NCBI GenBank assembly: GCA_946699065.1
Contig: CAMPDV010000020.1
Location: 992,001 to 1,056,000, forward strand
Direction of reading: 5' to 3'
Source of the DNA: Loxodes magnus
Taxonomy: Eukaryota; Ciliophora; Karyorelictea; Loxodida; Loxodidae
Length of the DNA: 64,000 nucleotides
Below, piece after piece: positions 12,747 through 25,698 of the stretch. Positions within the stretch are counted from its first letter, which is position 1. Every line of letters begins with the position of its first letter. Position numbers and translations under genes: made by a program. The notes below the pieces were generated by a model, which saw only the letters and a program-made list of their open reading frames with translations, had not been told where the DNA came from and searched no databases.

Positions 12747-13777
12747 ATGACTTCAAGATAACCTTACCAAGATTACTAAAAGAACTTTTAAAATGGAATG
12801 AATGTTTCTTTAGAAAATGAAATGTTAAGATAAGATCCATATATAGGTCACGAAATGTTTAGCCCTCCATTACCAATCTATTATCCAGAAATACCGCCAC
12901 AAACAACAAAAACACCACCTCCTAAATTTGTTCCTCCAATAAACGGAATGTAAAAGTTTGTAGGTTATGAAGATCATTACGGATATTTGTAGGAGGCGCA
13001 AATGATTCCTCATTTACAACAAATGGATTATAATTTCTAATATGGAATGCAATATCCAAGCAGAACTTAATAACCCATTTACAGACCTGCTCCAAACCCG
13101 ACTGCCAATGCATATGTACCTCAGGAAATTACGAAGACAATTCAGAAGCCTAGTGAATTTAATAAGAACTAAATTAAAATAAAGAATATACCTGAATTCG
13201 TACCTAAATCTAATATTAACAATCCAAAAGAAGGCGAACTCATTTAAGTTCAGGTTTACTAATCTGTATTCAATAGTGAAAAAGACAAACTGAAATTTGG
13301 ACTTTCAGGATTAGTCAAGCAGGTTTAAGATGAAAGCAATTAAATGTTGTATTCTTTGGATCTAAGGAACATAGGAATATAGCTAGAAAATGAAGGGTTG
13401 TCAACAAAGTTTGTTTCTCCTTTTGCAAAATAATAAAATATGATAAATGACCTTCCTAATTTTTCATTACCATCGTGCTATGCTCAGCTTAAGCCTAGTC
13501 TCAGAAACAGTCATTTCCAGAAATTTACTGAAGAAACACTTTTTTACATTTTTTATTTCTTCCCAAAAGATTATCTATAGACTTTAGCAGCTGAAGAATT
13601 GTAAGTTTCTAATTCAGATATAACAAAAATTGGAGATTTTGTGAGTCTGACAAAAGGTGGTACAAGAACAATTTAGTCTGGGATATTTCTTAATGGAAAA
13701 TTATTCTTTGCGAGCAGCCACCAAATAACTTCTTAAGTTTTGAAAAGATACAGGTTAGAAGGACATCTTCCCAGTGA
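12747..13777 (+). CDS. CNOT2/CNOT3-type NOT-box protein, 337 aa
   Basis: Coding segments 12747-13600 and 13618-13777 joined across a 17-nt intron (GTAAGTTTCTAATTCAG). The N-terminal 190 residues are Pro/Gln/Tyr-rich and disordered (MFSPPLPIYYPEIPPQ). From about residue 240 comes the NOT-box: LPSCYAQLKPSLRNSHFQKF, then ETLFYIFYFFPKDYLQTLAA and, only after splicing, EELYNKNWRFCESDKRWYKN. This matches the CNOT2/3/5 C-terminal pattern (E-T-L-F-x-I-F-Y, A-A-x-E-L-x-x-x-x-W-R-[YF]). The end NNFLSFEKIQVRRTSSQ fits the family's last strand. Family role: scaffold subunit of the CCR4-NOT deadenylase, mRNA decay in the cytoplasm. Without splicing the frame continues to 13916 but loses the NOT-box, a good check on the intron. 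Confidence 0.82.
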
Positions 13778-14310
13778 AAACTTTGAATTTAATTGTTATA
13801 ATTAAATAAGTCCTTACTATAAGTTCTATTAACTCAATTCTCTTTTTAAGTCTTTTCCAATCATTTTAAAACATCTTACATCAATTTCATTATAAAGCAA
13901 ATTTAAATTGGATTGATAACCTTAGGTTATTTAAAGTACTAAATAAAATATAAGAATATTCGTTAAATAAGTTAGAATTTAAATTTAAAAGCTGTTTTTA
14001 TAGATTTTTATTTAAAATTCAAATATTTAATTATTCCTGCAACTTATGTAGAAGTACTATTATGATAATTGATGAATTGCTGCTTGATCACATAATTATA
14101 AAATGTAATTTTAACTTAGTATGTTAAGTATTATTTTATAAGGTAATTCTTTTTGAAGCTTGTATATAACATTATTTCATGATTTCTAGTTATTAAACTA
14201 ATCGAAATGCCGTGAAATAGTAGATAGGAGCGGCTTGATTAAGATTAAGTGAGATCACTAAGTATCAACTTAAGCTAGAAATTATATATAATTTGTTATT
14301 AGTTAAGTTA
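13778..14310. other. AT-rich DNA between convergent genes
   Basis: About 530 bp between the 3' ends of the NOT-box gene and the phosphatase gene. An alternative unspliced end of the NOT-box frame would reach 13916. Otherwise nothing is recognised. Confidence 0.45.
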
Positions 14311-15292
14311 TCATTTATTGTCTTCGGCTCTTGCAACTGGTAAGTATTGGCCTTCTATCCTATATTTATCTTGCTATCCTTTCCTTTTAAGTACAACAGC
14401 TTCACAGTTTTATAAACCTTTAATTTAATAATATTCATCAACTGTCAACTTAAAGTATTTCATTAAAAATAGCTGAATAGTAAGCGAATGAGATACTATA
14501 ACAACACTTTTTTTCTCATACCTCCATGGTTCATCAACGTCATTCATTTTTCTTATCAAATTATTTAGAAAAAGGGTAACTCTCTCCCCAACATCTGCTC
14601 CACTTTCTCCATTCTTGAAGCGGAAATAAAATGAGCCTACTTATTTTCTCATATCAAGTACTTTCTTTTTCAAATTTTTTTCATTATGAAACTCTACAAA
14701 ATTACCTCATTCCTGTTCTCTCATTTTGAAACTCTCTTCATTAACATATCTTTCAGGCTCAAAGTAATTAAGAATATTTTGGCAAGTTTACTTTGATCTA
14801 AGCAAAGGAGAGTAGTAGAAGTAGATTTTATCGTCTTTTGGAATAATTTGATCATACAGAATTTTTCCAATTTGCTAAGCTTACTCTAAACCTTTCTAGG
14901 TAAGCTTTATCTAGTTATCTGGAACTTGAGCATATATTAACTCATTTACATTAGCTTCGGACTCTCCATGACGAACTAGAATGATTTAATGAGGCTAATA
15001 TTTTTTAGCAAACATCGAATGCTACCTTAAGAAGTATTCAGTAATTCAGCCTATTAATTCGTTTTGCTTATAATATACCAAAGTTATAGGAAGGGTCACA
15101 AACGAAAGTCCGAGGATTCTCTTTGAATTGAACATTTATAGTTAAGAATTTATCAGAATGAATATTATTTATTAATACGAAACTTTAATAAAGCATTTAT
15201 AATCAGTCTTATTCATAGGTTTCAGCGTAAATTTCTTATATCAGAAATACTTTCAAGTCTTTAACATCCTATGCTTCAAACTCCTTTTTCAT
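14311..15292 (-). CDS. Histidine phosphatase (phosphoglycerate mutase family), membrane-anchored, 321 aa
   Basis: Coding segments 15292-15251 and 15234-14311, minus strand, split by a 16-nt intron at 15235-15250. The catalytic signature IILVRHGESEANVNE lies near residue 100, EEPERYVN-like and REQEWGN (family motif [RE]EQxxGN, Trp from TGA) in the middle, and the second catalytic His in VIVSHSLTIQ near residue 262. A hydrophobic stretch RILGLSFVTLPITLVYY at about residues 50-66 looks like a single membrane anchor ahead of the catalytic domain, an arrangement like that of mitochondrial PGAM5, although homology at that level is not claimed. Family reactions are phosphomonoester or phosphoprotein hydrolysis through a phospho-histidine. 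The C-terminus is short and hydrophilic (PVARAEDNK). Confidence 0.87.
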
Positions 15293-16221
15293 TATATAGA
15301 AGATTCAAATCTAAAATTGTGAAGCTGATGACAAAGTAGTAAATATGATTGCAATTGTTATAATCTGGTATGATAAACTTAAAACAATGATTTGAAATTT
15401 AATATGTAATATATAAGAATTCATTATATGAATATTAGTCCTTCTATATATATTTATAATTTTACTGTCTTGTAATTATCAAACTAATATTTATTGATTC
15501 ATCACTAAAACATTTTAAAGACTTATAATTTAGTTACTATGTCTAATTTTATTTTTCTTATTACATAAGCACTAAATTTATTTCCTTCAACAGTTAAGTT
15601 ATATTTATATATTCAAACCCAAACTTACAAGAATATTTTGAAATGCTAATGGTTTTTACAAAAACTGAAATATTTCGATCTTTGAAACTCATTAAAACAA
15701 GAGATATTTCTTATCTGAAAAATTGATTTTGAAATTCTATAATGGAAAAGATTTAGGTATTAGTAGATAAATTAAATATTGATTTTAGTATTCCTATTCA
15801 TTTCATTTGAGTTAATATATTATATCCTTTCTAAAATTTATTAATTTTCTTTAGATAAAACACCCTTTACTTATCATTTAAATATTAATGCTTTACTAGA
15901 AGCATAACTAATACAATATTATAATCAATATTAGATTTAATCTTTGAGAAAAAGGACTATACTGAATCATTTGATTCAACAGAGATTAGTTTGCTAGAAA
16001 TTTATTAAAATTATTTGATTTAGTTTTACTATTTTAACTAAAGCTAAATTGAAATTAGTTAAAGCTCCAAAAGTCTGCTTAAATAAGTTATTAATTATTA
16101 GTATTAATTATTTTTTGCATGAAAAGCAAAGTTAAAAATAGCTTAAAACTATTATCTAATAAGTTATTATTACTTTTTATTAGTTTAGATGTAAGTATCT
16201 CATTATTATTATAATATAAAA
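15293..16221. other. AT-rich intergenic DNA
   Basis: About 930 bp of A/T-rich DNA upstream of the phosphatase gene, including its promoter. No coding frame, repeat or RNA could be supported until the higher-GC block that begins at about 16222. Confidence 0.45.
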
Positions 16222-16395
16222 TGGATGTCGGCCATGTCAGAAAAACTTTTAGGTAATTTGGGGCAGTGTATACTGCATTGCGAGTAATCTCACACTAGAT
16301 GTCACCACTGGGATGGTTGATAAACTCCGTTGAGACATGCATAACTTACCCCGAGAGTTCTCTCTAGCAGTATGAAAGTTTGACTGACGGGCCTT
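16222..16395. ncRNA. Hairpin-dense structured RNA gene, family unknown
   Basis: About 175 bp of markedly higher G+C in an AT-rich gap. The ends close on each other: GGCC (16230-16233) with GGCC (16390-16393), GTCAG (16236-16240) with CTGAC (16384-16388), then AAACTTT (16243-16249) with AAAGTTT (16375-16381). Inside are GCAGT/ACTGC around a GTAT loop (16263-16276), ATGTC/GACAT (16299-16337) enclosing ACCA/TGGT (16304-16317), and GAGAG/CTCTC (16353-16364). GGTAA (16252-16256) can also pair with TTACC (16346-16350). Nested perfect stems at this density suggest a folded RNA. It matches no snRNA, SRP, RNase P/MRP or 5S pattern I can recall. The strand cannot be decided; a 61-codon forward ORF over it is judged accidental. 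Confidence 0.5.
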
Positions 16396-16436
16396 ATAAT
16401 TAATGACTTAATAACTAATTCTTATTTGGACCTTAC

Positions 16437-17127
16437 TCAAGAAGACTGAAGCATTTGATTCAAGATTTAATAATAATTTTTAATAAGAAAATTCTCCAGT
16501 TGGAGAAGACGAAGTGACTCTTTGGACGAATAAAATGAAATAAAACTTTTAAGGACACTTTTTTAATATTAAATGTTAATACTTAAAGAGCTGCGCGCCA
16601 ACGAGGTGCTACGCGCTCTATAATAATATTTATTTATTTATTACTTTTTTCTTTTTATTTTAATTAATATTTTTACAGTTTATTCTTATAAGTTTTAGAG
16701 TTCCTTCTTCCAGCTATATAGCACTTTTTCTTCTTTTAAAATCCTAGTTGCTGATAAAGTTTCTTCTTTTATAGAATTAATCTTTTAATTTTAAGCTTTA
16801 GATCTAATTATTTTTTTGCTTGATCCTTTTTATCAACTGCTTTTAAGTGAATTTCTTTATTCTAATATTATTTTTGGAAATGCATGGAAAACTTTAATCT
16901 TATTGGTTATATTGCTATTCTTAAACAAATCTTTTAAAATATAAAGTGATTCTGAGATGTTTTTTCTTCTTAAATCTAGTTTCTCGTTTCACTTTTTCCC
17001 TTTTTACAATCTTAATAATTTTTATATGAACAGCTTTAGTTTTATTCAATTTCTTTTACTATTTATTTATTTCTTTTAATAACTTTCTTTTAGTCAAATA
17101 AGATAAAAATATTATCAAAAATTCCAT
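16437..17127 (-). CDS. Basic hypothetical protein, about 221 aa
   Basis: Minus strand, stop TGA at 16437-16439. The main exon is 17058-16437; a plausible first exon is 17127-17084 with a 25-nt intron at 17059-17083 restoring the frame. The body is Lys/Arg/Glu-rich and helical (RRKNISESLYILKDLFKNSN, then EETLSATRILKEEK). Three TGA are read as Trp. The C-terminal third (SFISFYSSKESLRLLQLENF) reads as coding. Around 16590-16621 an unusually GC-rich inverted repeat falls inside the frame and encodes Arg/Ala/Ser. No domain is recognised. The start exon is the least certain part. The structured RNA lies just beyond the stop. Confidence 0.5.
16590..16621. repeat. GC-rich imperfect inverted repeat
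   Basis: GAGC-t-GCG...CGCC, a five-base loop AACGA, then GGTG...CGC-GCTC form a strong hairpin of about eleven base pairs with a small bulge. Its GC content is far above the neighbourhood. It lies inside the putative minus-strand gene and may be a coding accident, a terminator-like element for the nearby RNA, or part of a larger RNA. Confidence 0.4.
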
Positions 17128-17821
17128 AATCAAACATAAAATTTCTAAAATTTTGTTTTAGTATATAATAAGGTAGGTGAAAAGAATAAATTTATATTAG
17201 CTATAATCAGTTAATCTGTATAGCAAACCATTAAAGTCTTTTCACTATCACTATAATCTTATTAGTATTTATATCTTTTTATTTATTTTTATTTGACTTA
17301 AGTAATTTTAAAGTTAAACAAAGCTTGATGTAATTAACAAGTTTTAAAGTAGATGTTTTATTTAGGACTAATAGAGTGATTTGATTACGTATTATATAAA
17401 TTTATAAAATGATGCTTAAATGTAAATCTTTAAGTACCTTTAGATAATTTGATTTAATTAAAAGCTATTATCACTTATATTAAAAGCATTTTTATTTTGA
17501 TTACTTAGAGTTATCTAAAAAGCATTATAAAAGTATTTGCTTATTAGTAGAATTTATTATAACTATATTGTAAAATTTAGAATATCTGTATAGTTCGTAT
17601 TAGTCATTAAATAGCATTATAGACAGAATATAAAAGAAACAGTTTAATTATTTATTAAGGGAGAAGTTTCATTTCCTAGCTGTTTAAAGATAACACTATA
17701 GGTACTTAATGCTTGCTAAATAGTTATTTGATTGAGCAGTTTTATAAGTTGATTGTGAGTAAAAGCTATTTGAGTGAAGTTAACAAATAATTTACAAAGT
17801 TTAAAATAACAATTTGACCTA
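17128..17821. other. AT-rich intergenic DNA
   Basis: About 690 bp between two minus-strand genes: it follows the kinase stop and contains the promoter of the basic protein gene. Nothing else was recognised. Confidence 0.45.
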
Positions 17822-19680
<1,859 letters not shown>

Positions 19681-19743
19681 ATTATCTCTATTTTATTTAA
19701 AAATTACACTAAAATCATAAGTTTCTAATTAAATATATAAACT

Positions 19744-20872
19744 TCAAATTTATTACAGCTTAAAGGTAAAAGTAACGCTTTCTGTTTTTCTTTAAACATC
19801 TTAAAAGGAGAAATTCAGATCATTTGTTCACTCTTTTGACTTCTGAAGTAAGATTTCGTTTTTCTTTTGTAATATTTTTGTCTATAACTCTTGAATTTGA
19901 TTTTTCAGAATCTTTTCGTTTTTATCGAACTACTCAATTTCTTTTCTCTAACTGATATATAAAGTTACCTTTTAATCAAGTTCATTTACTAGATCTTTGA
20001 CACTTCGTTCAAAACGAGGAAGCAGTTCTCTATATTTAATGCAATTCTCACAATCATAACATTATTCCTTTAACTTAGAGTTTTAAGAAAGCTCAGTAAA
20101 GCATTATTTCTTGAGAATATCATAGTTTCCACTCTATATTTAAGGATTTGCATTATTCTATCTAGAATAATCCAATTTCTTTTCAGCCCTTATATGAATT
20201 TAAGACTAAAGCGACTACTAATCTTAAGATTAATCTGTTTTTGGACTTTAAGAGAAGGAATAATTAGGATCACTCTAGACATAAATAGTGTTTTAGCTTT
20301 GAGTATTGAGAATGATTTGATTTTAGCTATAATTTTCTTTATAGTGGTTAATTAAAAATAACTAGTTCTTTTAGAAATTTTCATATGGCTTTATAAGCTT
20401 CTTCTTCTATTTTTTATTCTAATTTTTTGTTTCTATTCTCTAGTTAAAAACTATTAAACTATTCTTGTTTACCTTATGGTTTCTTAAATTTGTAGTGATT
20501 TACTTTTCATTAATAATTTTAAGCTCATAATGCATAATTAGGTTGAATACTTTTTTATTATAACTGCTCTTAGTAGATCAAAGGTTTTTACATATTTCTC
20601 TGGTCTATTTGATTTGAAAGATTACGAAAATGCTTAGGACTAGCGTTATTAATATTACCACAAGGCTTTAAACTAGAAATTTGCTTTCGTCTTTTTTCAG
20701 AAGTCTAATTCTGATCAGATTTTTGCGAGTTAAAAATTTTCTACAAATTACTAAAATATTAAGGCTTAGGAATAGGCTTTACAACAGGACTTTAGCTTTA
20801 AGGTGAAATCTATCTTTATTTAATTGGTAATAGAGGACTATAAAACTAATCACTAATAAATCGTTAATTCAT
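19744..20872 (-). CDS. Q/N/S-rich protein with C-terminal coiled coil, about 368 aa
   Basis: Minus strand; start ATG 20870-20872, stop TGA 19744-19746, with a probable 22-nt intron at 20451-20472 linking two frames. The N-terminal half is Pro/Gln/Ser/Asn-rich and probably disordered (QISPQSQSPVVKPIPKPQ). The C-terminal third is a coiled coil (NEKILKNQIQELQTKILQKK) preceded by a CYDCENC cluster that could bind a metal, though a single C-x2-C-x2-C is not a known finger. The intron choice is the weak point: just before it, and in the alternative frame, heptads also read well. The CDKL kinase gene starts only 63 bp downstream on the same strand. Function unknown. Confidence 0.6.
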
Positions 20873-21250
20873 TTTATTTAAGTAAAGTTATTAGATATTT
20901 TAACTAGCAAACTATTCCCTCCAATAAGTAGAATTGATAAGGAAATATCTTATTAGTCATAAGCTTCTATTTACTTCTTCATCATTTACTCTTATATTAT
21001 CATTACCTTCATGTCAATCTTATTATTACTATTATATCACTCTGTTGCTTCTCTTTTTTGTAATAATTATACTGAAACTGTTTTAGTATACTATTTGCTT
21101 AATTCAAAGTGGATCTAAAATAAAGAAGAAATAAGATAAGTTAATGATATATAGGTTTATTTTATAGAATATGCCTGATGTTGATATTATAGAGTAAATT
21201 GTAAATTACTTTTTAAATTTATGACCAAATATCTATTTAATGTTGATTTC
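20873..21250. other. AT-rich intergenic DNA
   Basis: About 380 bp between two minus-strand genes; holds the promoter of the coiled-coil gene and the 3' flank of the SLC44-like gene. No other feature seen. Confidence 0.45.
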
Positions 21251-23642
21251 TCAATCTAATTCTTCGTCAGACTCATACTAGTAATTTTTAAAATCATGCT
21301 GACCAAATTTGTATTAATTTTTATAACTCGTTTCTGTCGTTTTTCGGACTGTTTCGTCTTCAGGAGTTTAAAATACGCTATTGAATTTTTAATTCTGGCC
21401 TTTATAGTTGGAAACAGAAGGTGTTTGGTATTCTGTTCTTCCTTTTGGAACATTAAGGGTCATTGGTGGTGCAGCTCTACCCACTTCATCTTATATAATT
21501 TCTTTCTAAGCAATATCTTCTTTCATTTCTATTCCTGTTTGTGGATATTCCTCTAAAGTCATTAAGCGTTAGTCTTAATTTCTTGAACTTACAAAAGCAG
21601 TTCTTTAATGGAAAACCTAATCGTCTTAGTCTGAATCAGTCTCACCTGGAGCAATTTTGGAAGTTTTGAATTTATTTCTTATAATTTCTTTTTCAACTCC
21701 TCGCTTGTCTTCTCTTTCTTCACGTACTAGAGTCATGAAATCTTTGAATTCTTTGGTAATATGTCTATTCTCCCTTTGAAACATTTCCTCATCAGTCACT
21801 ATACAATAAAGTTATGCATCACAAATTCCTCTTACTAATTCAGTAAACATTTATCCAACAAAAAGCCCTCCAATCAAAACAACAGCTGAAGGTCCCAAAC
21901 AACTAAATAAATATTTAGTTTACTCCTTTTAAAGTCCTTTAGTTTCCTCCATTTGAGTTAACATGTAATAGGTAAAGACCATTCCAGCCATAGCAATTCC
22001 TATTTTAGTAATGAATAGTGCCTAATAAGTTTTTTATAGAAGGTCTTTAATTTTCTAAGCGTTCCTTTCTAAGCAGAAGAAGTTTCGTTTAGATGAAAAA
22101 CCTACGGGCTCTCCAAAAAGTCCTATCTGAATGTAGTAGTATCTTGTATAGTATCTTATTGATTAATAGCAATTTAGACAGCATTTACATGAATCTTCCA
22201 TGCAGATAACGCAGCTATCTTCCTATTTGCACTTTTTGAAGCATTTTCTTAGATATAAGCAAAAAAGTCTTGGAATTCTAAAAATTTGATTTATAAAGCT
22301 TCCTTTTATTATGCTCCCAAGGTGATATCTAAAAGAAAACTTTAGTCCTCTTCCTACAGGACTATACAAAGCACTTTTTTCATTCGAAAAAAACCAGATG
22401 CTTGTTGCGATCGCTACAACATTCTGTCCAAATGCTCCGAGAAATCCAAGAATTTAAAACAGAACTAATAAATCATAAGTGAAAAGGAGTCTGACATCCC
22501 ATTAGTATTCAATGGTTTTAACATCAGTAGCGCCAGGAACTCCAGTTGCAGATACAGTTACAATGGAGCCAAGACTCATAGTGGAAGCTCCAAACCAAAT
22601 AATTAAAAGATAAATAGCTCCTCCAAAGAGCATGAATATAAGAATAAAGATAGGCAAAAGCTTCATTTGGCTGAAGATTTTAGAGCTTAGTTTTATTAAG
22701 TCATTTATATCTCTAAGATACTTGCAAACAAAAATTGCTACTAATATTTGAACAGCGACAAAGAACGCAAAAATGTACATTATATACTAAAATAATAACT
22801 TACTGTGTATGCTACGGCATATTCTTCCTCATCACAACCTTACGGTCTTACGTTTCCTTGCTATCCACACATTTTTTCTCCTTCCTATTTATTTTAAATC
22901 TTACAATATCATACTCTTCAAATCCAGCTAAGTAACCGACTCCAGCTGTACATAAAAGAGCAACTATTCAACTTATTATGATTCCTATTAAAGGCTTTAG
23001 TAAGAAAATAAAGAAGTATAAAATGCTCACAGCAACAGAAACTAGAATTCCTGCGCCCATTACATCTCAAGTTCTTTGCATATCTCCAAAAGACCTTTTA
23101 ATTATTTCCATAGGCAACATAAGCACATCGTTTAATATTCTGTCACGATAACTTTAATCAGAAGGCAAGCAATATATTCCGTTGTATAGATACGATTCAT
23201 ATGACGGAGGACATTCTAAATCCGTTCTCAGAGTGTAATGATCTGTGTTATATAGGCAAATTTCCACATTACTTGTGTTTGGGCAAGTTTGTATGCATTA
23301 CACATAATCCAGTTCAATATGTGGTTTAGGCCAATAAACGTAAGGTAGGTGTTTAAGTCCTTAAATTCCACATAATTCAGCTCTAAAATCGTGTCCATGC
23401 GTTAGACGATCTGTGTCACCTCTAATATTTGCGTAGGCACAGATACCTATTAAGCCACAAATTATTAAAAGAAATAATATCAAGCAGCCAGTATCAGTAC
23501 ATTTTCTTTATTACAAAGGTGGAACAGATGTATCATCTCCGTGAATAATCATATTAAACTTATTGTTTTTATCTTATTCTTCTAAATCAACAATTAAGGC
23601 TCGTTTCTCTTACTAAGCAGGTTTCTAAATCTAGGTAGCCAT
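21251..23642 (-). CDS. Choline transporter-like protein (SLC44/CTL), 784 aa
   Basis: Coding segments 23642-22905, 22884-22804 and 22786-21251, minus strand; introns of 20 nt (22885-22904) and 17 nt (22787-22803). After a 45-residue cytosolic start, a first helix (CLIILFLLIICGLIGICAYA-like) precedes a large Cys-rich extracellular loop (CIQTCPNTS, CLYNTD, ECPPSYES), then paired helices, GAGILVSVAVSILYFFIFLL and GYLAGFEEYD, the intracellular Cys cluster KCCLNCYQSIRYYTRY, and QIGLFGEPVGFSSKRNFFCL. This order is that of the CTL/SLC44 family, which moves choline or ethanolamine across membranes. The long C-terminal tail (about 190 residues) is acidic and hydrophilic, ending ESDEELD then TGA. Splicing is needed to join the loop GEKMCGQQGNVRPQGCDEEY to the next helix. 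Confidence 0.9.
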
Positions 23643-23839
23643 TATAATATATACAGTTACTGAAAATAAGAGTTTTAGAAATAAAAATAAAGTAAAACTC
23701 AATAAATTAAATTTACAATATTTGACACTAATTAAGTCTATAAACTATAATCTTAAGACTATTTAGTGTAAATCCATTTTTCTAATTTTATAAGACATTT
23801 ATTTATTTACTCTTTAATTTTCCTTTACTTGCATTTCTA

Positions 23840-24472
23840 ATGAAGACCTTCATTCTAAGATGTTTTTGTCTAATTTCTGAAGATGAGCAGGATTCTAAGT
23901 CTAAGCCAAAAAAGATTATGGCGCATCATTAAGAAACAACTTTCACTTTGCCTCACGAAGAAAAGGAGATTATTAATTGCGGGTACCTAAATAGCTTGCA
24001 TACTTTCGAGAATTTTGATAGAGATTTATATTTTAACAAACGTTTATCAGAAGAAACAACTTCTTCCTAGTAAAGATAAAGTACAAAAAGTGTTGAACTC
24101 ACGAATAAATCATTAAAAAGTTCCAACTTCGACTATTAGTTTAACTCTGGATAAAAATCTTTAGAATTTTATGGCATATAGGATTACGAAGATAGGAATT
24201 AAGAACTCTCTACAATAACAAGAATCTCAGTTGGAAATGGAAATATTATTTCCTCATACTTGAATTCAAATCGTAGAAAATTCATGAATCGGCTAAAGAA
24301 TGGATAGCTTAACAAATCTTTAACAATCTAATATAAATCAGATTTAGAAGGAGACTTTGTGGATGTAAATAACACTTAGTAATATTTTGTATTTAAAAAT
24401 TAATGCATTATAACATTCTATTATTAAGCTTTAAAAATTGCTTTTACATCCTTATTCTAAATGACTTAATGA
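23840..24472 (+). CDS. Hypothetical hydrophilic protein, 210 aa
   Basis: ATG 23840 to TGA 24470-24472, no intron and no internal TGA. The gene is divergent from the SLC44 gene with 197 bp between the two start codons. The first 15 residues are somewhat hydrophobic (KTFILRCFCLISEDE), too short for a sure signal peptide. The body is Ser/Asn/Gln/Glu-rich and likely disordered. The last 25 residues (CIITFYYQALKIAFTSLF) are hydrophobic and lie in lower-GC DNA, so the true end may be earlier through an unseen intron. No homologue recognised. Confidence 0.6.
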
Positions 24473-25698
24473 GATACCTTAAATGTGCTTTTGTTTAATT
24501 TCTTAAATAAACATTTAAATTACAAAGTTTAACGGAAAAATCTTAAGTTTTTTACAATTAGCTCGCTTTATATTATTGAAATTATATATTGCGATTAGAG
24601 TCTTTAAGCAGTTAATCAGACTTATTAAAGATAGGAACAAATTATTCTTTGAACAGTCTTACTTTTTAAAATTAATTAAAGTAGACTCCTTAAGGAAGTA
24701 GCAAGTATTATACTGGTTATTATTCCTAAATATTCCTAATCTTCAGAATTGCTTATAAAGCAGGCCTTTATATTCCTTTGTAATAAAATTAAAAGCTTTT
24801 AGATTATGTATATGATTAAAGATTTACCTTATGAAATGATAAAGTAAGAGAAGTTATTTGTACTCAATAATATTGAAATTATCTTTAATGTAATAATTTA
24901 TAATAATCATTCAAGTTCTACAATTTCCTTCTAGAAATATACTAAAGAAATGCAAATCAATGGTATGCTTAATTAAATATAAGAACCCTATTAAATAATT
25001 AAAAGTCTTATGTTTTATTTTTCCTTAAGGATTTTAAAGCAACTCATATAGTGACAGAATCCATAGCATTATAGGTATTAAATTAAGCTTATAGTAGCAA
25101 AGATTTAAAGATATATACTAATGAATCATTATATATATTTTATAATGGAATATCTAGAAATATCAACTATATTCCTATTATCAACTTATTTATATTGCTT
25201 TTATAAATAAGGTAGATTGACTGTAATATAATGTATAATTCAACAGACTAAGCAAATATCATATCATTTTATCTCTATTTAATAAAAAATATAAACTTCA
25301 TTATAAAGAGAAAGAACTAGCCTTTTGCTAAATTGATTAAGGCTAATTTAGAGATATTTTTAATTACATTTATAAAAGCAAATACTTTATTTTTCTTTAA
25401 CTCTATATTTAAAAGAAAATCTCTAAAATCTTTGACTGATATGCTCTAGATTCTTAATTATACTATTATACTATTTAAAACTTTTATTGAAACTACGAAA
25501 GATTAAAGTAATAGCTAATTAAGTTATTGAATTAATTTATAATTAGAATGCATTTATTAGGTATTATTACTTCTAACAAAGTTATTAGTTCAGCTTCAAA
25601 AATTTAGTTTTATTTTAATTTTAGAAAATCTGCTAAAATATTAGATTTAGAGATTTTGGCTAATTTATTTTAAATATAATTAAATAGAAATTGTTTTA
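24473..25698. other. AT-rich DNA between convergent genes
   Basis: About 1.2 kb of very AT-rich sequence with no supported gene, RNA or repeat. Confidence 0.45.

Noticed and set aside
12747..13916. Unspliced 389-codon version of the NOT-box gene.
   Set aside because: Removing the 17-nt intron restores EELYNKNWRF and the rest of the conserved NOT-box, which the unspliced frame loses.
16222..16395. Resemblance of GTCGGCCAT at the 5' end to 5S rRNA.
   Set aside because: Only these few bases match; internal 5S motifs and helix layout are absent.
16221..16406. Forward 61-codon ORF beginning MDVGHVRKTF.
   Set aside because: The segment is full of perfect nested stems with unusual codons for this genome; its length is near the chance expectation. 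Better explained as structured RNA.
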